A stretch of 64,000 nucleotides of DNA from contig NC_072894.1 of NCBI RefSeq assembly GCF_027943255.1, positions 135,461,601-135,525,600 on the forward strand. The letters are read 5' to 3'. The notes under the pieces were generated by a model. That model did no database searches, was not told the origin of the DNA, and worked only from the letters and a program-made list of their open reading frames with translations. This DNA is from Anastrepha obliqua. Its lineage: Eukaryota > Arthropoda > Insecta > Diptera > Tephritidae. Position numbers and translations under genes: made by a program. Shown piece by piece: positions 23,066 through 34,300 of this stretch (positions within the stretch are counted from its first letter, which is position 1; the number at the start of each line of letters is the position of its first letter).

Positions 23066-24514
23066 TTAACCTACTGCTATGTCGGAAGATGTTCAATAAC
23101 ATTATTTATCACACAAATATATAGCTAATTCAAGTGCTTCGCATATTACTATTTTCTCAAACCTTAGCACGCGGTAGCGGCCCCTTAAAGTCGATTTAAA
23201 AATCCAGACAGAATGGGACAGAAGCGAACAGCGAATTGTTTTTCAAAAATTATAAAATAATAAACACCCTTAAGCTTATTATAAACAGCATAGAAAACTT
23301 AGCATATGTTTTCAACTTAAGAGGAACTGGCATTTCGAGAAGTAGCTGTTCCAGATGCCCCACGCCGCTCACAAAATGCTAACTTTCACTTCGAGTGAAA
23401 TTCATTCGATCAATTCGCTTTAAATCAAAGCCATCTAAAGCAATATAGTACGCAATGTTATTTTGGCATTCGAACAGAGAAAATTGTGTTATTTGTGGTA
23501 ACGAAAAAAATGATATGTGGCATATACTCATACGTATAACAGTACAACGCCATATGAACTGCAGGAAACCAGTGAAAGCGAAGGAAATGGTCAAAGCCAA
23601 AATCGTAGTTCTAACTACCCATACTGAATTTGATAGAAAAAAGCGACAAATGTGGTACAAATCGAAATATGTAAAAATAAATATGCACACATATATGCGC
23701 GCATAAATACATATACATGTGTGTACATTTATACATTTGGACAAGCGTAACTGCTGTTGCGGTTGTAGTAAAATGTGGCAATACGAATATGCTGCCAATT
23801 GTTATAAGTTGATTGCTAACAACGGACAGTGTCACTTGCACATGTGCTGAAAAATACACGTATGTGAGCGTGTGAGTATGTGCAATCTTCTTCACAGTGC
23901 ACCAGTCTGCCATGAATGTGGTCATAAAAACTTGTCGCATGTCAAAGACAGCAGCAATAGTAATAGTATTTTTTTGTTTGTTATTTTTAAATGTTTTGCG
24001 CCAGTTGCTTGTTTCGTTGCGCATACGCCATGGTGTGCCAGCGCAATGTGCTGCCATTGAAACGCTTGCCGTTCACTGCATTTATTCACTTTCACACTTG
24101 TGTTATTTTTCACGCTTTTTTGCTTTTGCTTTGCTTTATTGCGGTTGACAAATCTGTTGCAATGTTTTTATGCATTAAGCTCTGAAATTTGTGGGTACTT
24201 GTGGTTGCCGCTTGGTGTTGAATGCCCATAATTCAGTCGATTACACTAAATGCCTTCAATTGTAGGAATAAGTGAAAAGAAATTTAATTGCTTTTGAATG
24301 CATAATGGGTACATATGTGAGTGGTATTTTTGGTATGAGGAAAATATAGTAAATGAATAAAATTTGCGTGTATTGAAAAATTCCAATTAAGTTTTATATC
24401 TGAATTTATAATTCATTGTAATAAATCAATAAAAGTTGTACGTTACTCTGAACTGATGTCAGTATAAACAGCAAGCAATTTGTTAGTAAAATGACAGCAT
24501 TGTGTCTAAAAATT
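23066..24514. other. AT-rich stretch without a recognised gene
   Basis: Nothing recognised. Overlapping frames at 23379-24185 are on both strands and show no domain. Confidence 0.4.
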
Positions 24515-25330
24515 ACGAATTTACTACTCCCTTACGTGTGAAATGAGTGGTCACAATTTGACTACTGAGTACCCGGTTGCCAAAGTTGCTCGCACAATTT
24601 TGTTTCGCTAAACCCGATAATTTATCACCATAATCAATCTTAACATACACCAGAACCGGATAGTTTAATAAGAGAGTCAAGTGGTATTTTCCTAACAACC
24701 TTCCTCTACTCCTATTAAGGCTGGACAATTACATAGGAACTGTTCTACTGTTACTTCCTCTTCTTCGTCTCCACAACTTCTGCAGTATTCATAAGTATTC
24801 ATACTCCTAGTCTACCTAACCGGTAACACAAGCCACGACCTTCGAGATGTTCTCTCTTGAGAGGTTGAGCAATTCTTCTGGCCTCTCCTTATCTAATTTC
24901 GGCCAAATTAGACTGGTTGCAACACACATATGTTCTTCTCTCCATGGCATATTGCCCTCTTGGAGAATATTATTTTTTATCCTCAATTTGCAAGTTGGCA
25001 TAGAAGTTCCAATATTGCCTTTGTTTTCGAGCAGTGAAAGACTAGTACCCCTTCTGGCTAGCTCAGCGGCCTTGCAATTCCCTTCAAAATCTCTATGTCC
25101 CGGAACCCATATAAGACTGAGCTTGAAGATAGCAACATTTGATCTTAGTATTACAACCTCCATTGGTTTGATGGCTTCTGGCTGTCCAAGAAAATATGTA
25201 TCGTAGTTTTTATTCCGGCGTCTATGTTAAGGTACACAGTTACCTCCTTTATGGCTAGGGCTCCTGTCTGGTGGAGAATACACTAGTCTGGAAGTCGGAC
25301 AGAAAATTCTAGTACTAATTCTTTTGAAAA
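24515..25330 (-). mobile_element. LINE fragment: RNase H domain and C-terminal region, minus strand
   Basis: From 25330 downward the minus strand gives an eroded RNase H start (FSVRLPD, GALAIKEVTVYL, DSQKPSNQW, which in intact copies reads EALAIK and DSQAAIKAL). It continues with LSLIWVPGHRDFEGNCKAAELARRG. Then come WPKLDKERPEELLNLSRENI, VVACVTG, and in another frame SCGDEEEEVTVEQF and NRSRGRLLGK. Both the GH-x-D-x-x-GN motif and the post-RNase H region are represented. Frame changes and stops make it inactive. It is in the opposite orientation to 22540-23065. Confidence 0.8.
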
Positions 25331-26989
25331 ACTCCATAACCTACTTTATTTTCAAACTTGAATCCCCCGTGTAAAAATTTCATGGTCCAAACATGGTCCT
25401 ACATTTTTGGGATGCAAAGCCAGCAGATATGAAGCATCGTTTTGTATCAAGCCTTATTGGTCAGATTTGTCAACTTTACTTGGCAACCCTAAACAAGAAA
25501 CAACCGCCAACTTCACTGCGCAGCAATAGTAGAAGCGAGGAGTTGAGCTATGTAAGCAAACGCGAACAAACGTACAGTAAAATGTTTCGATAATTTGATT
25601 TATATTACTTTTTTTTATACTTTATTTTATAGCTAAGCGTTCACATTAATAGTAAGATCGATAAATCCTGATAGATAACAAATATAAATCGAAGAAACAT
25701 TAATTTCTTAATCGAAACTATTGGCATATCACAATTCTGGCTTTCCATTGACCCCTGAAATCTGAGAACTGCTAGTTAAAGCTTTTTGAAATTTATTCTT
25801 CACGTTACCTGCTGTTTGGGTCGATCACTTTTGGCTATTATTTTTTCGCACTCTCAAAACACAAGTTTGCTATTTTTGGAAAAAAGGTGTTGCAAACGTC
25901 TAAAGCTCAACCAATAAAAAAGAGCATTTCTTTCCTCAAATATGATGATGCAAAATTAAATCTGGTGGAAAAAAGTTATACTCAATAATACCGAGATTTT
26001 AAACGGCTAGCCACCACATTTTTGGAATTCAAAAACGGCCAGACATCCCTAGTGCTGAACTTGATACAAGCAAAACTTCCCAAGGCGCGTTTTAAAGTGT
26101 TTGCATTAGCTTACCAAACTAAATGCATTAAAATTAGTTCCGCTAAAACAGCGAAATTTCCCTCACGGCTCTTTTTGAGCAGGACAATCACAGAAAAATA
26201 ACATAATCCAGCGTTTTATGTTATTTTTCTGATGTGCGTAGGTAATTACTTAGCTTTTTCAAACTCAGCACTTTGAAAATCTGTGAAAAAGTACATTCGC
26301 GTTAAAATAATATATTTTCGCCAATTTCGTGGGTCGTGTTATTATTGCCCTTTGAAAACCTCGTTATATGCATTCAAGCATTTGGATTCATTGTTCCAGC
26401 ACAAAGAACGATTATCTCCAAGCCAGCGCTAAAGCCAATCAACAACACTCATTTTATAGTATTTATTGTGCTGGAATATACGTTTCACACACATAAAAGC
26501 GCATATGTATGCATATACATACATATATTGTATATCATTTGTGTGTGTATTTTCAACCGAAAGGCTTACGGCTCACACACTTACATGCATTACTCGCTGC
26601 AACTGGCACCACTACTAACTAAAATCCACTCGGCCTTGCGTGAATTGGCTAAGTGTTGAATGTTTAGTGTTCTTGTAAATTTACGCCTTTTAGCTTTACA
26701 TTCTGCGCCCAATTGAGTGCCTTCAGCTCAAACCAGCTGCCGCCCACATATCCCTAAGCTGCACACCACTACTGGAAGCTGATGTTGCTATAGCACATTT
26801 TGCTTTGTTGTTCTGGCCTATTATAAGTGCTTAATCAGTTTTCGAAAATTCGCTATTATCCTCTTTCAGTAATCACGCAGAAGGCTATACACAGCGTACA
26901 CTTTTACAGTGTGTATGAGTATGTGGCACAGGCGATAGAGTGGAGCATTCATTTAGGCGTCTTCCCTTTTATTCATTCATTCGTTTTGG
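25331..26989. other. AT-rich stretch without a recognised gene
   Basis: No gene recognised. A frame at about 25930-26150 (KYDDAKLNLVEKSY and following) has no recognised relative. Confidence 0.4.
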
Positions 26990-26998
26990 CACTTTTCG
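26990..26998. repeat. Foldback target-site duplication, left
   Basis: CACTTTTCG, identical to 30082-30090. Confidence 0.85.
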
Positions 26999-28340
26999 AT
27001 GTCCGTTAAGTTGGCCCCGCCATTTTTGAATTTCGTGTTTATTGAAATTGTGCTGCAATGTGCTATTCTTGTGCCGTATTGTGCCGCCAAAAGAAATTTT
27101 ATATCTATTTTTTTTCTATTATTTTTTCAATTTTTAAATTATCAACCGTTAAGCTGGCCCCGCCATTTTCTCCGATCTGGACAAATTAAGAAGCACTGAG
27201 TTCTGTTCGACTTGTGCTGTTTTGTGCCACTTTTTGTTTTCTCGTAATTGCCAAAATAACAGTGAAAAATTTTTTTTTTGTTTTTTCGAAACACACTAAA
27301 ATTTTTTTTTGCGAAAAAATTACTTGTGCTGTATTGTGCTATGCCTGTGTAATATTTTTGCCCTCTAGCGTTTTTTTCTAAGACATCTAATTAATGGAGA
27401 AAAATTGAAAAATAATTTTTATATTCTAAAAAATTATTTTTCAATTTTTCTCCATTAATTAGACGTCTTAGAAAAAAACGCTAGAGGGCAAAAATATTAC
27501 ACAGGCATAGCACAATACAGCACAAGTAATTTTTTCGCAAAAGAAAATTTTTTGTTTTTTCGAAACATTAAAAAAATTTTTTTGCGAAAAAATTACTTGT
27601 GCTGTATTGTGCTATGCCTGTGTAATATTTTTGCCCTCTAGCGTTTTTTTCTGAGGCGATAAATTTATGGAGAAAACTTAAAAAAATAATGTGTCACGTC
27701 TCAGTTTTGTTCACTACCCGGTATATTTGTGTATTATATGGCGCGCCTGAAAGTTTACACTTCAAAACAAAACACTAACACTACAGATTTAGCACACATA
27801 CGGCAGTGTTTTTTTTCCAAAAGGAAACCTACGCTATCAAGATGACACAAGCATACACAGTCTTCATCTATACTTGGACATCTTGGAGGGGCATGTACTC
27901 TTTTGTTTCGAACTGTATCAAACGAGCAGTCCAAGTGAGTGGACGTGCGTCAATAGTTTTCTGTTTTGTGCACCGTTATATCGGTGAAATTATAAAATTG
28001 GATAACAAATTAACATCACAATCTTAAAAATAAAACGCGTTCTTTTCTTTGGTAAGTAGTTTCCTCATTTATATCTCATTATAGCTCACTGAATTGAAAG
28101 TGCAAAAAACTTTATTCGATGAGCTATAAAATTGTATGCAATGTTTCGTCATCTGAACTCCAGCTGTAAGTCTACGTAGAATTGCACTATCAACATAAAA
28201 CATACGGCATTTTCTTCGTTTTTTTTAATAAATGAAAGACTCACACTTTTAAATTTTAGCAAAAATCAATTTAATGTACTAAAAAGTCTTTGTAATGTCA
28301 GAAATATATCTCTGTATATATGGTGTCTCTGAATGTGTGT
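26999..28340 (+). repeat. Foldback left inverted arm
   Basis: From the end inward: terminal block with CCGTTAAGTTGGCCCCGCC at 27003; a second copy of that block at 27146-27169; A/T-rich spacers with the word TTGTGCTGTATTGTGC; three copies of a sub-repeat of up to about 110 bp in alternating orientation (27311-27420, 27428-27538 inverted, 27585-27652 partial). A unique-looking stretch of about 690 bp follows, containing a 73-codon inward-reading frame at 27806-28027. It ends at GAATGTGTGT (28331-28340), beyond which the arms no longer match. Confidence 0.9.
27311..27538. repeat. Nested palindrome inside the left foldback arm
   Basis: Two copies of about 110 bp head to head with a 7-bp centre (ATATTCT, 27421-27427), each carrying TTGTGCTGTATTGTGCTATG, TTTTTGCCCTCTAGCG and CTCCATTAATTAGA or their complements. 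The only clear differences are single bases such as ACATCT against ACGTCT. A partial third copy follows at 27585. Confidence 0.9.
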
Positions 28341-28676
28341 CTATATATATGTGTGTCACTCTGTCGACACTCAAGACACAATTGTTGGAACACAGATGAA
28401 AGTGTCGTACGGAAACACACCTATACCTATCAGTGTGGCCACACTGATTTCATTATTCATTTTTATTCACTATTCAACTGAATTTAACGTCGTTATGAAT
28501 TCGAAGAATTAGATCATTCGAGAAGCGTTCTTACAACTACAAGACACATAAAAATTAGAGTTATTTTACAAGTTAATATATTCATCTTAATCTTGAGTTT
28601 TATTGGAAATAAAGCGTGTTAGTTTTAATATAAAAATATATGTGGAGTTTTATTCCCCCACACAATGTAAACAGAA
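28341..28676. other. Unique core of the foldback element
   Basis: 336 bp with no frame of note. It contains a perfect 20-bp palindrome, ATCAGTGTGGCCACACTGAT, at 28429-28448. Shared GTGTGT/ACACAC words at the core edges explain why the arm ends are soft. Confidence 0.75.
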
Positions 28677-30081
28677 ACACACATTCACAGACACAATATA
28701 TACAGAGACACATTTCTGACATTATAAAGGCTTTTTAGTACATTAAATTAATTTTTGCTAAAATTTAAAAGTGTGAGTCTTTCATTTACTAAAAAAAACG
28801 AAGAAAATGCCGTATGTTTTATGTTGATAGTGCAATTCTACGTAGACTTACAGCTGGAGTTCAGATGACGAAATATTGCATACAATTTTATAGCTCATCG
28901 AATAAAGTTTTTTGCACTTTCAATTCAGTGAGCTATAATGAGATATAAATGAGGAAACTACTTACCAAAGAAAAGAACGCGTTTTATTTTTAAGATTGTG
29001 ATGTTAATTTGTTATCCAATTTTATAATTTCACCGATATAACGGTGCACAAAACAGAAAACTATTGACGCACGTCCACTCACTTGGACTGCTCGTTTGAT
29101 ACAGTTCGAAACAAAAGAGTACATGCCCCTCCAAGATGTCCAAGTATAGATGAAGACTGTGTATGCTTGTGTCATCTTGATAGCGTAGGTTTCCTTTTGG
29201 AAAAAAAACACTGCCGTATGTGTGCTAAATCTGTAGTGTTAGTGTTTTGTTTTGAAGTGTAAACTTTCAGGCGCGCCATATAATACACAAATATACCGGG
29301 TAGTGAACAAAACTGAGACGTGACACATTATTTTTTTAAGTTTTCTCCATAAATTTATCGCCTCAGAAAAAAACGCTAGAGGGCAAAAATATTACACAGG
29401 CATAGCACAATACAGCACAAGTAATTTTTTCGCAAAAAATTTTTTTTAATGTTTCGAAAAAACAAAAAATTTTCTTTTGCGAAAAAATTACTTGTGCTGT
29501 ATTGTGCTATGCCTGTGTAATATTTTTGCCCTCTAGCGTTTTTTTCTAAGACATCTAATTAATGGAGAAAAATTGAAAAATAATTTTTTAGAATATAAAA
29601 TATAATATATAATATATATATAATAATATAATATATATAATAATATAAAAAAGAATATAAAAATTATTTTTCAATTTTTCTCCATTAATTAGATGTCTTA
29701 GAAAAAAACGCTAGAGGGCAAAAATATTACACAGGCATAGCACAATACAGCACAAGTAATTTTTTCGCAAAAAAAAAATTTTTGTGTGTTTCGAAAAAAC
29801 AAAAAAAAAATTTTTCACTGTTATTTTGGCAATTACGAGAAAACAAAAAGTGGCACAAAACAGCACAAGTCGAACAGAACTCAGTGCTTCTTAATTTTTC
29901 CAGATCGGAGAAAATGGCGGGGCCAGCTTAACGGTTGATAATTTAAAAATTGAAAAAATAATAGAAAAAAAATAGATATAAAATTTCTTTTGGCGGCACA
30001 ATACGGCACAAGAATAGCACATTGCAGCACAATTTCAATAAACACGAAATTCAAAAATGGCGGGGCCAACTTAACGGACAT
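28677..30081 (-). repeat. Foldback right inverted arm
   Basis: Reverse complement of the left arm. The sub-repeats lie at about 29360-29432, 29479-29590 and 29659-29768. An AT-only stretch of about 68 bp (29591-29658) sits at the tip of the inner palindrome, where the left arm has about 7 bp. The inward frame at 28990-29211 translates identically to the one in the left arm. Confidence 0.9.
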
Positions 30082-30090
30082 CACTTTTCG
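30082..30090. repeat. Foldback target-site duplication, right
   Basis: CACTTTTCG, identical to 26990-26998. Confidence 0.85.
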
Positions 30091-31234
30091 GCTAACGCTT
30101 AGTTTAAGTGCCAAATGCATATGTAGCCGAACGATTGTGGTAATATTGTAGTGGACTATAATCACCATAGAAAAGAGTGAAAGAGAGAGAAAGTGGTGTG
30201 TGAAAAAGTACGAATGAAATGGCGTCCATTCACAGCTCAATTGCTGGCCATGCATCACCCGTAGTGCAAAATTACAATGTAGTAAAACAGTCTGCTGGCA
30301 GGCAGTGCAGCCAGCAGCCGGTCAATTCAAATAATAACCACAACTACTGTGGAGATTAAAACTAGGACGCCTGCTGCCAACTGCAACATTTTAACGCCCC
30401 TCGCTTTTCGAAGCTTGACGTTTGCCTTTTCAACATTTTACTTACAGCACTTTGCCTTTGCATCGCCCAGCCCCATCACAACAATAATACCGATCGGTGT
30501 TGGTAACCAGTTCACTTGGATGCTGCGGCATCTTGCCGTTTGCCCATTCTTCGGCATCGAACTGCATTTCATTACACAGTTCATTGATTTTATTCAAAAT
30601 TTTCCAACACAATTCACCCGCGCTGCGCTTTAGCAGCCAAAATGCAAAGTTATTGAAAAAATTCAAAAAATTTATAAACTGTAAAGGAAGACCACTGAAA
30701 AACTTTGCCTTTGCATGGTTTATAATATTAATTTGAATTTTCGGTGGCATTTGCGACAACTGTAAGTGAAAAGATATTAAAATCTGATGCAAAAGTCATC
30801 AGCTTATACTACTTCAGCACTCTCTGTTCATTCGAGCATTGTCTGCAATGGGGGCGTATTGTACAATACTTATACATATTTAGCCACAGTGCTCGCCAGG
30901 AGCTGCACGTAGGTAAATATTAATACCCTGAAAGCAATACTTGCCCTATGATCTCAACAGTTTCTCTGTATTGATGCTTAAATATGAGATTACTCAAAAA
31001 CATTTGGTCATCGGACAAATAAGCACTGAACTATCACACTCCAGAAATTCTAAATTTAATTTGACGATGATAGTACCCCTTCAAGGTACTACAGTATATG
31101 ACCTATAAGCAGTCGTATAAGGTGTGTCCTGATGTCTGTTTTTTTCAGCAATTCCCATCTTGCTAAGAGGGTATCTGCCGATCATCGCCATCCGTGTGAT
31201 TGTTGTTAAAGAGAAATTACACAACTTATTTCGC
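30091..31234. other. Stretch without a recognised gene
   Basis: No gene recognised. The 116-codon minus-strand frame at 30442-30792 has an ordinary-looking C-terminal half but matches no family I know. Confidence 0.4.
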
Positions 31235-31690
31235 AGGAAAGCACAGATCACATGGAACACCATTTCTTCATGTGCTATTTCGAAAACCCAGAGTCCACCG
31301 TACAATAGACGGAGGACTCATAAAGTCATAGGAACTTCACGCTATTAAATTTCAAAACTCGTAGCTGTGTTTACCGGACATTGGATGATCAGCACACACG
31401 CGAAAAAGCTAGGTTTGCACATAGCCCCCATTGCAGAAGCTGTGCGGACCTTTTAAGAGAAACAGACTGTTGAGCACTTTCTCTTTATATGTTCTGGTCT
31501 AACAGACGATTAAGGTCACTGGGTGCTCCTTTCGTCGACAGCCTGCGGCAGTGTACCAACATAAATCCCATCAATCTTCTACATTACATCAGCAACTCTG
31601 TCTGGCTTTAGATATCTCCCTCTATGGAGGTCTCATAATGGTATCAAAACGGCGCTTTAGTGCTACTTGGGGATCGCCAGAGTGGTAGTT
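31235..31690 (+). mobile_element. LINE C-terminal fragment
   Basis: Contains PPYNRRRTHKVIG, then ISKLVAVFTGHWMISTHAKKLG, then in a shifted frame PHCRSCADLLRETDC, and RRLRSLGAPFVDSLRQC with NLLHYISNSVWL. This is the region downstream of RNase H (..TGHW.IGTHA.RLG....CRSC...E.EHFL), equivalent to 730-980. Stops and frame changes throughout. Confidence 0.8.
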
Positions 31691-33364
31691 CAACTATTTA
31701 ATTCAACTATTTATTTCTAATGAGGCATCTTAAGCTGCAATATCTTATAAAGTAACCAGCAAAAGTCTTGATATTATAGAAATCGCTCAGAGATGCTCCA
31801 TTAAAAAGCCTTTTCCCTCTTTGAACTGCGCCGGTGGACGGCAAACTGAAATCGCTTTAATATTTTAAGTAGTTTTGTTGTGTAATCTTTGGATAAAGCA
31901 CAGAAAGCTTCCTCGTTCAAACCCTACATTTTTTATTATGGGTTCCCAAAGTATAAGAAAAAATTTCCAGCCATCCACAAGCTTCGACGGTACATATTTC
32001 ATATACATAATTCTAAAGGCTTTAAAGAAGCCTGAAATATCCGCATGTCTTTGACAAAGGGCAATTGAGTCCACAATGCATATCACTACTCAGACCTTAT
32101 TTGTACTTCTTTGAGGGCATTCGAGCGTATAGGTTTCAATTGCGAAAACTTCACTCTCTTGTGAATTGAACTCAATCTACCTATAATAGAAAGAGAAAGA
32201 AAAAGTGGCTGTAACAGAAAGCGAAAGGACTCCGCGACTTATGGTCTTAAAGTAGATTTATTTTTAGGAATTTATTTTTAAAAACTATTAGTAGGTTTTG
32301 TTTTAGCGCATATTTTTCCTTCATTCTATTTTTTTTCAGTTAATTTTCTAGCAAAAATTCCATAGCCATGCTGCTATTAATCACTTAAATTACGAAAATA
32401 CTCCATTTGCTTGTGGAACTACGGAAAAAAGTGATTTTTAAGCGAATTTCTTTAAGGTCTTAATTGAATTGGCAAACTTTGCAAGGCATTTATTTTCAGT
32501 TCAGCTGCGCGGTCTTTCAAAAGTTACTTGTGTGTTTAAGCAGAAAATTTAACGAAGTTTTCACATTCGTTGTGTACATTTCATGCGTTTCGCTTTTTCA
32601 TTCTGAAATTCCTCTCACTTTCTGCACACTTAATCGCCATTATCGAGAGACTACGCCATACACTGAGTACACTGCGTCTTAACGATTTTTTCCTCCACGC
32701 CTAAGACACTATCATCCACTGGACTGTGAAGAGTTGAGCGGTATGGCGCGAGGCTTACAATGCTGCCATTGTCGAAAATGAAACGCATTATTGAAGTCAC
32801 ATACACGCGTTTGAGTGTGTAAGTGTGCATGCAGTTGTTCGTTTTTCCGTTCAATTTTTGCAGTTGGTTTCCTTCTCTATGTAAATGCTTTCAGATGAGC
32901 TGAGCAAAATGGTTTCGATTTCAATTTTCTCTACAGACAACTGCTAAAAAAGCAAATAACGAAAAAATGAAAAAACGTGTGGGGCGGAAAAGTATGTAAG
33001 GCGGAGAAAGTTGGTAAGACAGGAAGAATTAGTAAGACAAAAATTAACTGACAGCCAACTTAGCTCATATCAGTATAGTTATGTACCTCCTAAAGAGGGA
33101 TCGGCGGCTCAAATATGAGTGTAATATAATTTATTTTGTAAGAATAGTTAGAGTTTTTTGTTTGCGTCTGAATTGAGCATTAAGAGCGGTCCGCTGGTGC
33201 CATTTTGACGTTACATTTAAGCTACGCTTTAACTTTCTTTGCTGATTTCTTCTTCACGCGTACTTTCTTTTGCTAGCCACGCGTTTATTTGTTAGCTCAT
33301 TGTCAGTTTGATGGTTAACAGCTAGGTGTAAGGCTATGGTATTGACAACGGTTGAGTTATTAGT
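31691..33364. other. AT-rich stretch without a recognised gene
   Basis: Nothing recognised on either strand. Confidence 0.4.
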
Positions 33365-34300
33365 TACAGTGCGATTTTCAAGCCAAACACAAAACCGAAG
33401 TCATGCTGATGATACGAGGTCACATTCCACTCGAGGTCAGCAAGCAAATAGGCCACACGTCCCTAGTAGCTCAAAAAGCGATGAAATACCTGGACATTCA
33501 ACTCGACTTTAGATTTATGTTCTGGGCCCTGATACGGACGCGGCTACGAAAGAAGCGAAGATCACGGGAATGCTGAGCAGACTAATGGCGAACATCGGTG
33601 GACCAGCCCAGCGTAAAAGAAGACGAATCATGGCGACCACAAACGCAATATTCCTGTACGGCAGCGTAATATGGGGAGATGCGCCAAATTGCAAAACCAA
33701 GCGCAAAGCACTGGAGGCTGTACAATGAACAGTGCCACTCAGAGTTGCTTCAGCCCACCACAATGTCTCTGGCACAGCTACTTTTGTGATCAGCGGGGAG
33801 ATATCTATCGGCCTCATGCCTCGAAAATAAGTGGATGCGTGAGATTCCAAGAAAAAAACGGCACTACTAACGCAGCGAAATGGAGATGCCAAGCAGCGGT
33901 GGGAAGGTCGATGAGACATTTCACCGAGTGGCAGATGGATGGCGAAGCTGATTGCTACAATAGGCAAATTGGCTCAAAGGAACTTCGGAGAAATGGACTA
34001 TTTCATGGCTCAGTTCTTCTCGGTGCACGCATACTTCGGGAAATACTTATACCGCATGGGTAAGTTAAGTGACCCCAGGTGCATAAACTGCGAAGCACCG
34101 AGCGATGACGCCAAAAACACGTTCTTTATTTGCGACAGATGGTTCGTGGATAGATTTGCTCTGAGAAAGCAGATTGGCGACATCGCGTCGAGCAATCTGA
34201 TCGGCAAAATGCTTGAAAGCGAGGATAACTGGAATGCGGTTAAAAGATACGTATTACGCCTCAACACAGCCTCGCAGACAGAGACATAAGAAGACGAGCC
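33365..34300 (+). mobile_element. R1-clade LINE, RT C-terminal fragment
   Basis: Reading through frame changes: HKTEVMLM and RGHIPLEVSKQIGHTSLVAQ, KAMKYLDIQLDF, ITGMLSRLMANIGGPAQRKR, AIFLYGSVIWGDA, LRVASAHH, SGEISIGLMASK, MRHFTEWQ, FFSVHAYFGKYLYRMGKLSD, and RCINCEAPSDDAKNTFFICD. The order (K..YLGI.LD, GG....RR, YG..IWG, G..P.D, G.G.F..YL.RMG, C-x2-C....E.H.FF.C) is that of R1-clade elements, which lack RNase H. At least four frame changes separate the pieces. Confidence 0.85.
33939..34289 (+). pseudogene. R1-clade RT C-terminal frame
   Basis: The best preserved piece of the R1 copy, 116 codons from an internal ATG to a TAA. It holds VHAYFGKYLYRMGKLSDP, the zinc-finger-like C-x2-C in RCINCEAPSDD, and FFICDRWFVDRFALRKQIGD. 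In related elements these lie at the very end of the reverse-transcriptase ORF. The His usual before FF.C is replaced by Asn (KNTFFIC). Confidence 0.8.

Larger units (their letters stand above)
26999..30081. mobile_element. Foldback-type DNA transposon with about 1.35-kb inverted arms
   Basis: The outer ends are ATGTCCGTTAAGTTGGCCCC at 26999 and its exact complement ending at 30081. The inverted arms run 26999-28340 and 28677-30081 and are almost identical apart from indels in A/T runs and one AT-rich insertion. They enclose a unique core of 336 bp. A 9-bp direct repeat, CACTTTTCG, lies immediately outside (26990-26998 and 30082-30090). Very long inverted repeats, internal sub-repeats and a 9-bp duplication fit Foldback elements, which are related to Mutator-like transposons. 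No transposase domain is visible, so this is a non-autonomous copy. If the ends are taken one base further out the duplication is 7 bp, which would fit Galileo/P-type foldbacks; the sequence alone cannot fully exclude that. Confidence 0.9.

Noticed and set aside
23379..24185. Cluster of overlapping 60-148 codon frames on both strands
   Set aside because: No domain, no conserved motif, and mutually overlapping on opposite strands.
30442..30792. Minus-strand 116-codon frame with a plausible C-terminal half
   Set aside because: No family resemblance, an AT-driven N-terminal half, and overlapping frames on the other strand.
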